A stretch of DNA of 64,000 bases from Cecembia rubra (lineage in GTDB: Bacteria > Bacteroidota > Bacteroidia > Cytophagales > Cyclobacteriaceae): positions 620,001 to 684,000 of the forward strand of contig NZ_PYGF01000001.1 in NCBI RefSeq assembly GCF_003014575.1, read 5' to 3'. A model generated the notes under the pieces. It was not told where the DNA came from and did no database searches. It was given only the letters and a program-made list of their open reading frames with translations. The translations under genes were made by a program, and so were the position numbers. Positions 27,801 to 36,384 of the stretch are shown here, in pieces. The stretch's first letter is position 1, and every line of letters begins with the position of its first letter.

Positions 27801-30800
27801 ATGCTATTGAACCAACTTGCCATGATGCTACAGATGGAAGAATTGAAATTCAAGCTGGAGGAGGAAATCCTGGATATAATTATTCTTGGTTTAGAGACAA
27901 TGGTTCAGGAGTATTAAATGCTGTGGGTTCAAACTCCCCTACCTTGGCAAATATCGGTTCGGGTACTTACATAGTTAGGGTTACTGATGCCAATAACTGT
28001 ACAAGAGAACAAAGTATTAGCCTACTTGCGCCTGATCCCATTCAGGTCAGAGTCGTCAATGTAGAAGATGTCACTTGTCATGGAAGAAATAATGGAAAAA
28101 TCTTTATTGAGGTTACAGGTGGCACAGGTTTATATTTCTATAACTGGGATCATGGTTTTATAAATCAAAACCCAACTAACCTCAGTCCAGGCACATATTC
28201 AGTTACGGTCAGAGATTCCAATGGCTGTTTGGCTAGGTTGGAAAACATTGTAATTGAAGAGCCTGATCCACTGGAAATCAATTTAATAAATACCGTAACG
28301 CCTTCCTGTCTTTACAATGATGGTTCGATTGAAGTAGAATTTACAGGAGCACTACCGGGAGCGGGAACCAGCAGATGGTATAATGTAGAAACTGGAGACT
28401 TAATTGCCCAAAACACTTCATTGGTAAATGGATTGACTCCTGGATTTTATAGGGTCGAATACAGTAGCGGAGCATCCTGTACTGTTACTAAAATTATCCG
28501 ATTAGACGGTCCTCCTTCTAAATTGAAGTTGGTTACTAATTCTGATGATGCAAGCTGCCCAGCTGATTTTGGAGTACTTAGTTTTACAGCCACAGGTGGT
28601 GTCCCTGGTTATACTTTCCAGATATTTTTAGGGGGGATTTGGCAAAATATCACAAATTCTATTGTATCGAACCTTTCCGTTGGTAATTATGATATTAGGG
28701 TGACAGATAGTGCAGGTTGTGTAGATACTGGAAGCATTACAATCAACCAAACGGATCCACCTTTTTACACTACAGAAGTGATCCAAGATGTTTCTTGTTT
28801 CAATGGAAATGATGGGATTATTTCATTTGGTTTATTTGGCAATTCTGAAGGAATCAATGTACAATGGTTTAGAAGAATTTCATCAGGAAATGGTATTCCT
28901 ATACCTAGTTCGGATCTGAACAATCTGGTAGCCGGCACTTACTATTTTGAATTGGAATATGCCAGCGGCTGTATAATAACTTCAGAAGAATTTATCATCA
29001 ACCAACCCCCACAAATTGTCACTGTTCCCCTTGCTGTTCAGCCACTTTGTGGAGATGAAAGAGGTTCTTTCAGTCTGACTGTTAATGGTGGAAAACCTGG
29101 GAAGACTATTCAAATTAATTCCATCAATGGATTTAGCAGAACCTTTGCAAATGAAAATACCGGTGTATTCAATTTTGATAATTTACCTCATGGCGAATAC
29201 ACATGGACAGTTGAAGATCCCGGTTGTGGAATAACTTCCGGTACATTCACCATCAATCAAATAATAAAACCCACATTTACTGTAGAATCACAAAATATAA
29301 GCTGTTTTGGAGGAAATAATGGAGTAATTAATATTACAAATACCACATTGCATCCAGGAAGAAGTTTTACAGTCTTTATCAACAATGTTTCCCAAGGTTC
29401 AAATACTTCATTTACCAACCTGGCGCCTGGAAATTATCAGGTAAGAATCATAGATAATTTTGGTTGTCTTTCTGATCCTGTATTGGTTCAAATTACCGGA
29501 CCTGACAGGCCATTGGAAATTATCAATTTTACCAAAGAAAATGGTGAATGTTTTGGCACCCCAACTGGAAGGATTTCTTTTGGAATAAATGGCGGTGTAC
29601 CTCTTTACAGGGCGTTATTGACTAATACAGAAGGATTTTCTACAGAATTGAATAACCTGGACAGAAATAATACTTATGAGTTCACAAATCTGGTTGCTGG
29701 ACAGTATACCTTGCTAATTTTTGATCAGGAAAATATCTGTCAGGTTTCTAGGAGTTTCACAATTACCCAACCTGATTTGGTGGCTGTGACCCATATAAGC
29801 CCACCAATAGCATGTGAGCCAAATCTAACATTCATACGTCTTAATATTACAGGCGGGAAACAACCGCATAGCATCACTTGGGAAAGGTTTAATTACTCTA
29901 CTTCCATTTGGGAATTGATTCCTTTCAATGGATTAGTTCTGGAGAATGTAGGAGCGGGATTGTACAGGTATACAGTTGAAGATGCAAATGCTTGCTCTTC
30001 TATAACTGAAGATGTATTGATTACACCCCCACCTGCATTTGAATTAACCTTTGCAAAAGGAGAAATCCTTTGTCATGGAGGAAATACAATTGTACAACTT
30101 ACAGCGACTTTTGGTACAGCGGATAATTTCACCTATTTCGTTAACGGCAATCAGATTTTTGGCAACCAATTCATTGCTATTGCAGGGACCTATACAGCTT
30201 ATGCAATCAATAATGCCTCCGGTTGCCGTTCTGAAGATGTAGTAATCCAAATTGATCAACCTGCATCACCATTGACTCTTCAAGGATTTAATTCTCAGAA
30301 TCTTACATGTTATGATTCCAATAATGGTAGAATTGCATTTACCTTGGTCGGTGGTACTGCACCTTATACCATTACCTTCCAAGGACAAACTTATTCCGGA
30401 AATGATGGTGAGGAAATTGTATTCGAAAATTTAGCTGCCAATATCAACTATAGCTTCACCGCAGTAGATGCCAATGGTTGTCCGGTATTGATCCCATCCA
30501 GGACACTAACCCAACCTACACCGATTCAGGTAAATGTCACCAATACTACCATTAACTGTGCTGGCAATCTTGCCCGCATTAATCTACAGGTGACAGGAGG
30601 ACAAGCTCCTTATCAAATAGATTGGGCTTATTCAACAGATGGGGTTAATTTCACTCCAAACCCAAGCTTTGAAAATGCTACTCAATTAAACAACTTAATT
30701 GGAGGATATTACAGATATACCATTACAGATCAAGGCTGTGATCCTATAGAAGATGTTGTGTTTATCCATAGTCCATTACCAATCCAAGTTGTCCCTGAAG

Positions 30801-32926
30801 TCATTGATGTATCCTGTTATGGGGATAGAACCGGTGAAATCCACTTGAATATTACAGGTGGAACTGGGGCATACAGTATTCAATGGAGTAATGGAAGAAT
30901 AGGTAGTTCAATCACAGGACTAGCAGCTGGAACCTACACAGTTTTCATTGTGGATCAAAATTCTTGTGTGGCATCCAGAACTTACACCATTACCCAGCCA
31001 GAGTCTCCAATTGAAGTTGAAGCTGACTTCGAAACTTTCTTCTGCAATTTTGATGATGAAATATTCCTGGATATCAATGTAAGAGGTGGAACTGCTCCAT
31101 ATACATTTGCTTGGTCTAATGGTGCTACTACACAAAATCTTGTGGGAATTGAACCAGGATTGTATACTGTAACAATTACTGACGCTGCAGGTTGTCAAGT
31201 TCAGAGAACTTATGAAATTCCACCTAGAATATTGCCATTCGAAGTTGAACTTACTGCCAGTCAGGTACTTTGCTCCCCTGGAGAAAGAGTTCAAGTCTCC
31301 GCGAATGTCACTGGTGGTACAGGTCCATATACTTATTTATGGAATACTGGCGCGACAACTCCAACCATTTCAAACTTAGGTCCTGGTATTTATACTGTAA
31401 CAGTAACAGATGCCAATGGATGTCGTGCCAGAGAGTCTATTGAAGTTCTTCCTGCACCAAATTGGAGATTGAATCTTGAGGCCCTGAATCCTGTTTCCTG
31501 TTTTGGGGGTAATGATGGTTCCATTCAATTGTCACTGTCAAATGCAAGAGAACCAGTAAGTATAAGATGGAGTCATGGAGTCGTCGATCAACTCTTTGCA
31601 GGTAACCTAAGGGCAGGTACCTATTCTGTAGAAATCACAGATGCTTTGGGATGTATCATTACATCTACTTTCAATGTTAGGGAGCCAGAAATCCTCAATA
31701 TGAATGAAGTGGTTGAAAACAGTCAATGTGCTGGTTCCAATAACGGAAGTATTTCCTTGAATGTAACTGGTGGAAGTGCTCCATATACTTTCCGTTGGTC
31801 CCATGGTCCAAACAGTAGAAATTTGAGAAATCTTGGCCCGGGAACTTATTCAGTAGTGGTTACTGACCGAAACGGATGTTCAACCGCAGCATCTTATACA
31901 ATACTGGAACCGGATCCTCTTGAAATGACAAGTGATTTTTCTGAAGAGCTAGCATGCCATGGAGACAGACATGGTTATATCAATGTAGGAATTACTGGCG
32001 GAATTCAACCTTATGATATTGTTTGGGCAGATAATCCAACTCTTAAAAGTCTTTCAAGAAGGGACCTTCCTGCAGGTGCTTATACCCTTCGCATTACAGA
32101 TGATAATGGTTGTTCTGTCGAAAGGACATTTAATATCGGTGAACCGGAAAGATTAAGAGTAGATATTCAAACTTCATATATAGTAGATTGTGAAAACAAG
32201 GAATTGGTAGGAGTTGCCTATGCTGAAATCACAGGAGGTAAAGGAAATTACCAAATCGTCTGGAATACAGGTGAAACGAATGTGAGGGAAATTCTCTTTA
32301 ATCAAGATGGAGAAATCTCGGTGATGGTGACGGATGAAAATGGTTGTATGGATGAAGCATTTGTAATGGTAGAAATGCCACTTGCATTTTCAGATGCTGA
32401 TTTCATTTACTCCATCATTGCTTTGGGCCAGGAAGGAGAAATCCTGGTTGGTGATGAGGTTCAATTCATAGATAGAACCCAAGGAAATGTCATAGCATGG
32501 GAATGGAACTTTGGAGATGGTAACACCAGCAATGAACAAAACCCAGTCCATGTCTATACCAAACCTGGAAAGTATACCATCACATTGATGACTTTCGATG
32601 CATTGGGCTGTGTGTCAGAGACAAGCATAGAGGTAGAGGTCATTGCATCCTACAGGATTATGGTTCCAAATGCATTTACTCCAAATGGTGATGGACTCAA
32701 TGATACCTTCATACCAAAAATGAGGGGTATCGATGAGTTTGAAATGCATATTTTCAATAAATGGGGAGAATTGGTTTATTCCACTTTCACTAGAGACGAT
32801 TCAGGTTGGGATGGAACTCTGAATGGAGTCTTAAGTCCAAATGGAAATTATGTTTATAAAATTGTCTTCAAGGCCAATGATGGAACCAAGGGAAGCCAAA
32901 CCGGAGTATTTACACTGGTCCATTAA
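24866..32926 (+). CDS. Giant SprB-repeat surface adhesin with PKD and T9SS C-terminal domains
   Basis: A 2686-residue secreted protein. A signal peptide (residues 1-28, ending TKAQ) is followed by about thirty SprB-type units of roughly 80-90 residues, each opening near a Cys (as in VTCFGANDGRASV) and closing with a strand-turn such as GTYSVTVRDSNGC or GIYTVTVTDANGC. Near the C terminus there is a PKD domain (IAWEWNFGDGNTSNEQNP) and then the gliding-motility/T9SS C-terminal domain (MVPNAFTPNGDGLNDTFIP ... FNKWGELVYST). SprB-type adhesins move along the cell surface in gliding Bacteroidota, or serve as fixed adhesins. The PorP/SprF gene begins 33 bases downstream. Whether this strain glides is unknown, as no gld motor genes are in the window. 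Confidence 0.93.
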   Translation: MRKLYWHFYIAVLGMLCLVAFTNETKAQLIVQDSFFSECRRSVEFRVSGGVAPYTYRWFFEGELIQTDSNLAGSQSTLLSQAQAGNYTVIATDNLGRTLTRHYSFLGVSNFSLNVDILRREQCGEITTAVITGNIDGGLAPYTIRFIDLDGNVVRTVNNFPGGPLTVEGIRAGEYVVEVEDANLCLELTNIEIPPVEQISFQSSIGIGTFPETCEGNGGISFNLTGFEGEVRFRIIERRGNNNNNNRPVTDWIVAPGGVINYDQLPAGNYILEVIDLYRNQSCPARLNFTINKEVLLDIKATATNVSCVGGNNGTITVRADRVFMNYPFPPQNFNVTITGPNNSVIVNNVSVPIGANSGQQTWTGFGPGTYTISVSHGGVNYPVCTQVMTVRIDAPNSPLSLNTTANNVTCFGANDGRASVNPSGGWGNYTYLWSNGATTQTVTGLAPGNYSVTVTDREGCTAVANVTITGPPAALTANITGVVDLTCVGSNDGRATVTNVAGGWGNYTYLWSNGETTATAFNLPAGQSTVRVRDSGGCELVLPVSIGVPPSPQVTSTPVSPTCFGASDGSLRIQISDPSNTYSVTLNGVVRVGNDVLFNNLPAGNYVVNIAYEGGKCVINHQATIGSPSEIRFNDNNLNINHVLCHGNANGSITGLRVNGGTGTLTYQWQIRSGNNFVNIPGQTGLNISNLSGGTYRIVVRDANNCEVTRQFTINEPGPLAVSAPIITNVNCYGEATGAISFTISGGTAPYTYRLNGGSPTTATSNTVTISGLAASNNNFIEVRDANNCQVPNINFNITSLPQITVTNTNVTTETCTGQNNGSIQISVSGGSGSLGVQWFRAGNFSTVLSNNTTLSNRGPGEYVARVFDVSNPNCFILHNVTIPPTPELTIQLNGQPTNVLCFGESTGAINVTASGGTGALTYRWTGPNGFTSNAQNISNAPAGQYNVRVTDANGCFKEINNILISQPASGIQINVLNAIEPTCHDATDGRIEIQAGGGNPGYNYSWFRDNGSGVLNAVGSNSPTLANIGSGTYIVRVTDANNCTREQSISLLAPDPIQVRVVNVEDVTCHGRNNGKIFIEVTGGTGLYFYNWDHGFINQNPTNLSPGTYSVTVRDSNGCLARLENIVIEEPDPLEINLINTVTPSCLYNDGSIEVEFTGALPGAGTSRWYNVETGDLIAQNTSLVNGLTPGFYRVEYSSGASCTVTKIIRLDGPPSKLKLVTNSDDASCPADFGVLSFTATGGVPGYTFQIFLGGIWQNITNSIVSNLSVGNYDIRVTDSAGCVDTGSITINQTDPPFYTTEVIQDVSCFNGNDGIISFGLFGNSEGINVQWFRRISSGNGIPIPSSDLNNLVAGTYYFELEYASGCIITSEEFIINQPPQIVTVPLAVQPLCGDERGSFSLTVNGGKPGKTIQINSINGFSRTFANENTGVFNFDNLPHGEYTWTVEDPGCGITSGTFTINQIIKPTFTVESQNISCFGGNNGVINITNTTLHPGRSFTVFINNVSQGSNTSFTNLAPGNYQVRIIDNFGCLSDPVLVQITGPDRPLEIINFTKENGECFGTPTGRISFGINGGVPLYRALLTNTEGFSTELNNLDRNNTYEFTNLVAGQYTLLIFDQENICQVSRSFTITQPDLVAVTHISPPIACEPNLTFIRLNITGGKQPHSITWERFNYSTSIWELIPFNGLVLENVGAGLYRYTVEDANACSSITEDVLITPPPAFELTFAKGEILCHGGNTIVQLTATFGTADNFTYFVNGNQIFGNQFIAIAGTYTAYAINNASGCRSEDVVIQIDQPASPLTLQGFNSQNLTCYDSNNGRIAFTLVGGTAPYTITFQGQTYSGNDGEEIVFENLAANINYSFTAVDANGCPVLIPSRTLTQPTPIQVNVTNTTINCAGNLARINLQVTGGQAPYQIDWAYSTDGVNFTPNPSFENATQLNNLIGGYYRYTITDQGCDPIEDVVFIHSPLPIQVVPEVIDVSCYGDRTGEIHLNITGGTGAYSIQWSNGRIGSSITGLAAGTYTVFIVDQNSCVASRTYTITQPESPIEVEADFETFFCNFDDEIFLDINVRGGTAPYTFAWSNGATTQNLVGIEPGLYTVTITDAAGCQVQRTYEIPPRILPFEVELTASQVLCSPGERVQVSANVTGGTGPYTYLWNTGATTPTISNLGPGIYTVTVTDANGCRARESIEVLPAPNWRLNLEALNPVSCFGGNDGSIQLSLSNAREPVSIRWSHGVVDQLFAGNLRAGTYSVEITDALGCIITSTFNVREPEILNMNEVVENSQCAGSNNGSISLNVTGGSAPYTFRWSHGPNSRNLRNLGPGTYSVVVTDRNGCSTAASYTILEPDPLEMTSDFSEELACHGDRHGYINVGITGGIQPYDIVWADNPTLKSLSRRDLPAGAYTLRITDDNGCSVERTFNIGEPERLRVDIQTSYIVDCENKELVGVAYAEITGGKGNYQIVWNTGETNVREILFNQDGEISVMVTDENGCMDEAFVMVEMPLAFSDADFIYSIIALGQEGEILVGDEVQFIDRTQGNVIAWEWNFGDGNTSNEQNPVHVYTKPGKYTITLMTFDALGCVSETSIEVEVIASYRIMVPNAFTPNGDGLNDTFIPKMRGIDEFEMHIFNKWGELVYSTFTRDDSGWDGTLNGVLSPNGNYVYKIVFKANDGTKGSQTGVFTLVH

Positions 32927-32959
32927 ATAGCAATAATTTTTAGGTTAAAATAGTCAACT

Positions 32960-33985
32960 ATGAAAAGATTTGGTTTATTTCTTATAGGGATTTTTAGCAG
33001 TATTGGAGTCTTGGCTCAAGACTTCCAATATTCCCAATTTTATGCAGCCCCTTTATACCTGAATCCGGCTTTTACAGGGGCATCGGACCTTACCCGTGTG
33101 GGTATGAATTACAGAAATCAGTGGCCTGGTTTGGATCACTCTTTCAATACCTATTCGGCATATATTGATCATTTTATGTTTGATATAAATTCTGGAATAG
33201 GATTGATATTTAACGGAAGCATGGAAAGTAAAGCACGGCTCAACCAAAATGAAATAGGATTACTCTACTCCTATCGGGTTAAACTTGGCCATGAATCTTT
33301 CCTGAGAGTGGGTGGTCAGGTAAGCTATGTGGCACGGGATGCCTATTTTGGTGACCTAATTTTTGGCTCCCAAATGGATATAAACAGAGGAACTATTGGA
33401 CCAGACAGTGGTGAAGGTTTACCAGAGGATTTCAGGCATAGGTTCGCTGACTATAATTTTGGAATGCTATTCCATACCCAGATATATTGGTTAGGTGTGT
33501 CTGCACATCATTTGACCCAACCTAATGTTTCTTTCATCGAGGATAATATCAGTAAGCTGCCAATGAGGCTTTCCGCACATGGGGGATTGAAAATTGATCT
33601 TGGTGAAGGGTCAATCAACAACTATTTCAGCAACTCCAGACAGGAAAGGTCAGCATTCATTGCTTTTAACTATAAACACCAAGATCCTTTTAACCAATTG
33701 GATATAGGAACCCAGTTTTTTATCCAGCCTTTGGTCCTGGGTGTTTGGTACAGGGGATTCCCGGTCAAATATGCCTTACCAAATAATGAATCCATTGTAG
33801 GTTTGATAGGCTTTACTTTGGAAAGTGGTCTGGATATTGGCTATAGTTATGATTTCACTGTTTCCAAAATGGCTTTAAGACAATCTGGAGGTGCACATGA
33901 GATTTCAATCCGATATTCCTTTTTGTTTGGAGATCCCAATCAAAGAAATAGAAGAAGCACTATTATCCCTTGTTTTAGATTCTAA
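32960..33985 (+). CDS. PorP/SprF family outer-membrane partner of the SprB-like adhesin
   Basis: A 341-residue PorP/SprF-family protein with a signal peptide (ends VLAQ at residue 19) and the signature FQYSQFYAAPLYLNPAFTGA. Later segments (RVGMNYRNQWPG, YSYRVKLGHESFLRVGGQVSY, LDIGYSYDFTVSKM) are typical barrel strands. SprF is needed for surface localisation of SprB in Flavobacterium johnsoniae, and the 33-base spacing behind the SprB-type gene argues for the same pairing here. It shares the N-terminal signature with the 4006-4977 protein but is a separate paralogue. Its stop overlaps the convergent DUF2490 gene by 4 bases. Confidence 0.9.
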   Translation: MKRFGLFLIGIFSSIGVLAQDFQYSQFYAAPLYLNPAFTGASDLTRVGMNYRNQWPGLDHSFNTYSAYIDHFMFDINSGIGLIFNGSMESKARLNQNEIGLLYSYRVKLGHESFLRVGGQVSYVARDAYFGDLIFGSQMDINRGTIGPDSGEGLPEDFRHRFADYNFGMLFHTQIYWLGVSAHHLTQPNVSFIEDNISKLPMRLSAHGGLKIDLGEGSINNYFSNSRQERSAFIAFNYKHQDPFNQLDIGTQFFIQPLVLGVWYRGFPVKYALPNNESIVGLIGFTLESGLDIGYSYDFTVSKMALRQSGGAHEISIRYSFLFGDPNQRNRRSTIIPCFRF

Positions 33986-34746
33986 AAGTTAAAATAAGTG
34001 TTGATGATATAGCCCTTATTTCCCTGAAACACATTCTTTCCTTCAACCAATCTGCCTAATTGTACAATCTGGTTAAAATAGCCCCCTTCAATCCTCAAAA
34101 GATCTGAGAAGCGATAACCTGTCAACAATCCGATCCTGTTCTGATCAAAAACATTTTGGTTGACATTCTTTCCAAAGCCTATCAATATTTCATCATAGGC
34201 AGCTAAGTAATGGGTTCCGTTAGTGATTATTTTACCGTTCAATGGATAATCTATGCGGACCATATTCCTTGCCCTGTTGAGATAATTATATTTGTCAGGC
34301 TTATCAAGTGTTTTGCTACTGAAAGAACCAATCCACCTTTGTTCCAGCATAAAGCGGTAAGTGATTTGAAAACGTCCGATAGGATTGGTCAAAGTCAGCA
34401 TTTGATAAGTCCTGTGCTCTGGAAACTCCATCCCTAAACTATTCAATGGAATCTGGCCGTAACTGTAAGTATCTGCGAATAAATATCCAACCCTTGCTAC
34501 TGCATTCTGATGCAATTTAATATTAAGTCCAGTTCTGTATAAATCCTGCTGAGGATTGGTAATAAAGCCCGTCCTCCTCCATTGAAATTCTCCATGGAAT
34601 GAGAAGGTTTGGTTGATTTTATAATTAAGAAAAAAAGCATGCCAACCTATCTGATTATTGTCACTCAATCTATTGTTTTGTGCAAAACTCATGCTATTGA
34701 GGAGAAATAGAGAAAGGAAAATTATTGGAAATGTGGAAGTTTTCAT
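33982..34746 (-). CDS. DUF2490 family secreted/outer-membrane protein
   Basis: A 254-residue protein from the ATG at 34744-34746 (MKTSTFPIIFLSLFLL); a TTG five codons upstream is less likely. The signal peptide ends at SFAQ (about residue 23). Strand-like segments (FSFHGEFQWRRTGF, NIKLHQNAVARVGYLFADTYSYG, ITYRFMLEQRWIG) fit DUF2490, a predicted outer-membrane barrel family of unknown function. It overlaps the PorP/SprF stop by 4 bases tail to tail, so the two are not co-transcribed. A paralogue lies at 14335-15087. Confidence 0.75.
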   Translation of the reverse strand: MKTSTFPIIFLSLFLLNSMSFAQNNRLSDNNQIGWHAFFLNYKINQTFSFHGEFQWRRTGFITNPQQDLYRTGLNIKLHQNAVARVGYLFADTYSYGQIPLNSLGMEFPEHRTYQMLTLTNPIGRFQITYRFMLEQRWIGSFSSKTLDKPDKYNYLNRARNMVRIDYPLNGKIITNGTHYLAAYDEILIGFGKNVNQNVFDQNRIGLLTGYRFSDLLRIEGGYFNQIVQLGRLVEGKNVFQGNKGYIINTYFNF

Positions 34747-34834
34747 GATTTCAGGCTTCAAACTATCAACTAAAATTTTGACAAATTTAGCTCTATAGAC
34801 TTTTTTGAAATGTATTTTAAATCACAATTCCAAA

Positions 34835-35446
34835 TTAAAGGTCTGATGCCTTTAGTATTGTTGCACCGGCATTTTTCATCTGTTCGATGGCCATTTCAAA
34901 ATCTCCCGGTTGCAAATTAACAGCCCTCGTCGCATCAGCAATAAGATTGACCTTGAATCCTTCCTCCAGTCCATCCAAAACAGTGAACTTTACGCAATAG
35001 TCTGTTGCCAAACCACAAACAAATATTTCAGCTATACCTTGGGATTTAAGAAAAGATGACAGCCCCGTATCTCCTTGGCGGTTATTATCAAAAAAACCGC
35101 TATATGAATCTACAAGAGGGTTGGTTCCTTTTTGAAATACAGCCCGCCAATGCTTTTTTGATAAATGCGGATGAAAATCTGCTCCAGATGAACCTTGAAC
35201 ACAATGCACAGGCCAAAGTATTTGTTGAATACCATTCAAATCAATGAACTCCCCAATTTCTTTCCCGTGGTGATTGGACGCAAAACTCCCATGGTCTTTG
35301 GGATGCCAGTCTTGAGTAGCTACAATGAAATCAAATTTTTGCTGAATTGAATTAATGATGGGCACAATTTGATCACCTTCTTTTACTGCCAGTGCACCAC
35401 CAGGGATAAAATCATTTTGAACATCAACAATTACTAATGCTTTCAT
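34835..35446 (-). CDS. pncA: Nicotinamidase
   Basis: A 203-residue isochorismatase-fold amidase that hydrolyses nicotinamide to nicotinate and ammonia. Catalytic landmarks are the Asp in VDVQNDFIPGGALAV (Asp8), metal-binding Asp/His in ATQDWHPKDHGSF, and the nucleophile Cys in GLATDYCVKFT. It is the last gene of a run pncB-prs-pncA on the minus strand with an 11-base gap to prs. Together they turn nicotinamide into nicotinate mononucleotide, the Preiss-Handler salvage route to NAD. Confidence 0.94.
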   Translation of the reverse strand: MKALVIVDVQNDFIPGGALAVKEGDQIVPIINSIQQKFDFIVATQDWHPKDHGSFASNHHGKEIGEFIDLNGIQQILWPVHCVQGSSGADFHPHLSKKHWRAVFQKGTNPLVDSYSGFFDNNRQGDTGLSSFLKSQGIAEIFVCGLATDYCVKFTVLDGLEEGFKVNLIADATRAVNLQPGDFEMAIEQMKNAGATILKASDL

Positions 35447-35457
35447 ATTTAAGTTAG

Positions 35458-36384
35458 TTATGATACCAAAGACTTTAACTGTGCCACTATCAATGGGGCT
35501 ATACTTTCAACTCTAAGAAAGCCATCTTGCAGGGCAATGCTGTTAGGATGGGTATCTGTGGAAATAACCTTTTCTATCACGCCTGAATCCTGAATCCTTT
35601 TTAGGGCATTGTCTGTAAATAATCCGTGTGTGCTGATGGTATATATTTTTTTTGCTCCTGCTGCTTTGTAGGCTTTTGCGGCATTGATCAAAGAACCTCC
35701 AGTCCTGACCATATCATCATATATGACCACATCTTTGCCCTCAACATCCGCTGATATGCTGGTGACTTCTGTTTTTTCCCCTGAAATTCTTCTTTTGAAA
35801 ACAAAGGCTGCGTTTACGCCCATTTCATTGGCGAGCGATTCCACCCACTTAGCCCTTCCGGCATCTGTACAGGCCATGACAAAACCATCATCCGCCAATT
35901 CCCTGGCAGCATTGATAATAATTGGCTTACAATACACATGATTGATCAAAACCTGGCCTTCAAAATAATGTGGAATACCTTCAGAATGAAGGTCAAAAAA
36001 CATAAAATTGTTCCCTAAACTTGTTCTAGGCAGGGAAGAAAACATCACCGCCCTTGATTTTGCAGTCACCACCTCTCCCATGTTAACAGCCCTTTCCATA
36101 GTAGAATACCCAAAATATGGAAAGACAAGATGAATGGACTTAGCGCCGTATTTGATAAGGGCATATGCCAAATCATAAATTTCCAAAGTATCCCCATCTG
36201 AAATTGTTCCTCCAATCAGAACCACTTCTTTTCCATTGACAGAAGTCAATATGCGCTGATACCTTTCTCCATCAGGAAATAACCTAAGTTCTATTTCACC
36301 TCTATCAAAATCCCCCAATGCTACAACTTTGTCTAATAAATACGCATAAGAAGGAATGCTGAATATTATCTTTTTATGCTCCAT
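35458..36384 (-). CDS. prs: Ribose-phosphate pyrophosphokinase, NAD-salvage-linked type
   Basis: A 308-residue PRPP synthetase. It has the ATP/ribose-phosphate region FPYFGYSTMERAVNMGE, the DLHSEGI segment corresponding to the usual DLHA-Q-I, FKRRISGEKTEV, and the PRPP loop VVIYDDMVRTGGSLINAA. Its sequence differs noticeably from housekeeping Prs proteins. It is sandwiched between pncB (11-base overlap) and pncA, so it is probably dedicated to supplying PRPP for nicotinate salvage, with a second general Prs likely elsewhere in the genome. That last point is inference. Confidence 0.86.
   Translation of the reverse strand: MEHKKIIFSIPSYAYLLDKVVALGDFDRGEIELRLFPDGERYQRILTSVNGKEVVLIGGTISDGDTLEIYDLAYALIKYGAKSIHLVFPYFGYSTMERAVNMGEVVTAKSRAVMFSSLPRTSLGNNFMFFDLHSEGIPHYFEGQVLINHVYCKPIIINAARELADDGFVMACTDAGRAKWVESLANEMGVNAAFVFKRRISGEKTEVTSISADVEGKDVVIYDDMVRTGGSLINAAKAYKAAGAKKIYTISTHGLFTDNALKRIQDSGVIEKVISTDTHPNSIALQDGFLRVESIAPLIVAQLKSLVS

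Noticed and set aside
24866-32926. Possibility that the SprB-type repeats are a CRISPR or DNA repeat array
   Set aside because: The repeats are conserved at the protein level but diverged in DNA and stay in one open frame; there are no spacers.
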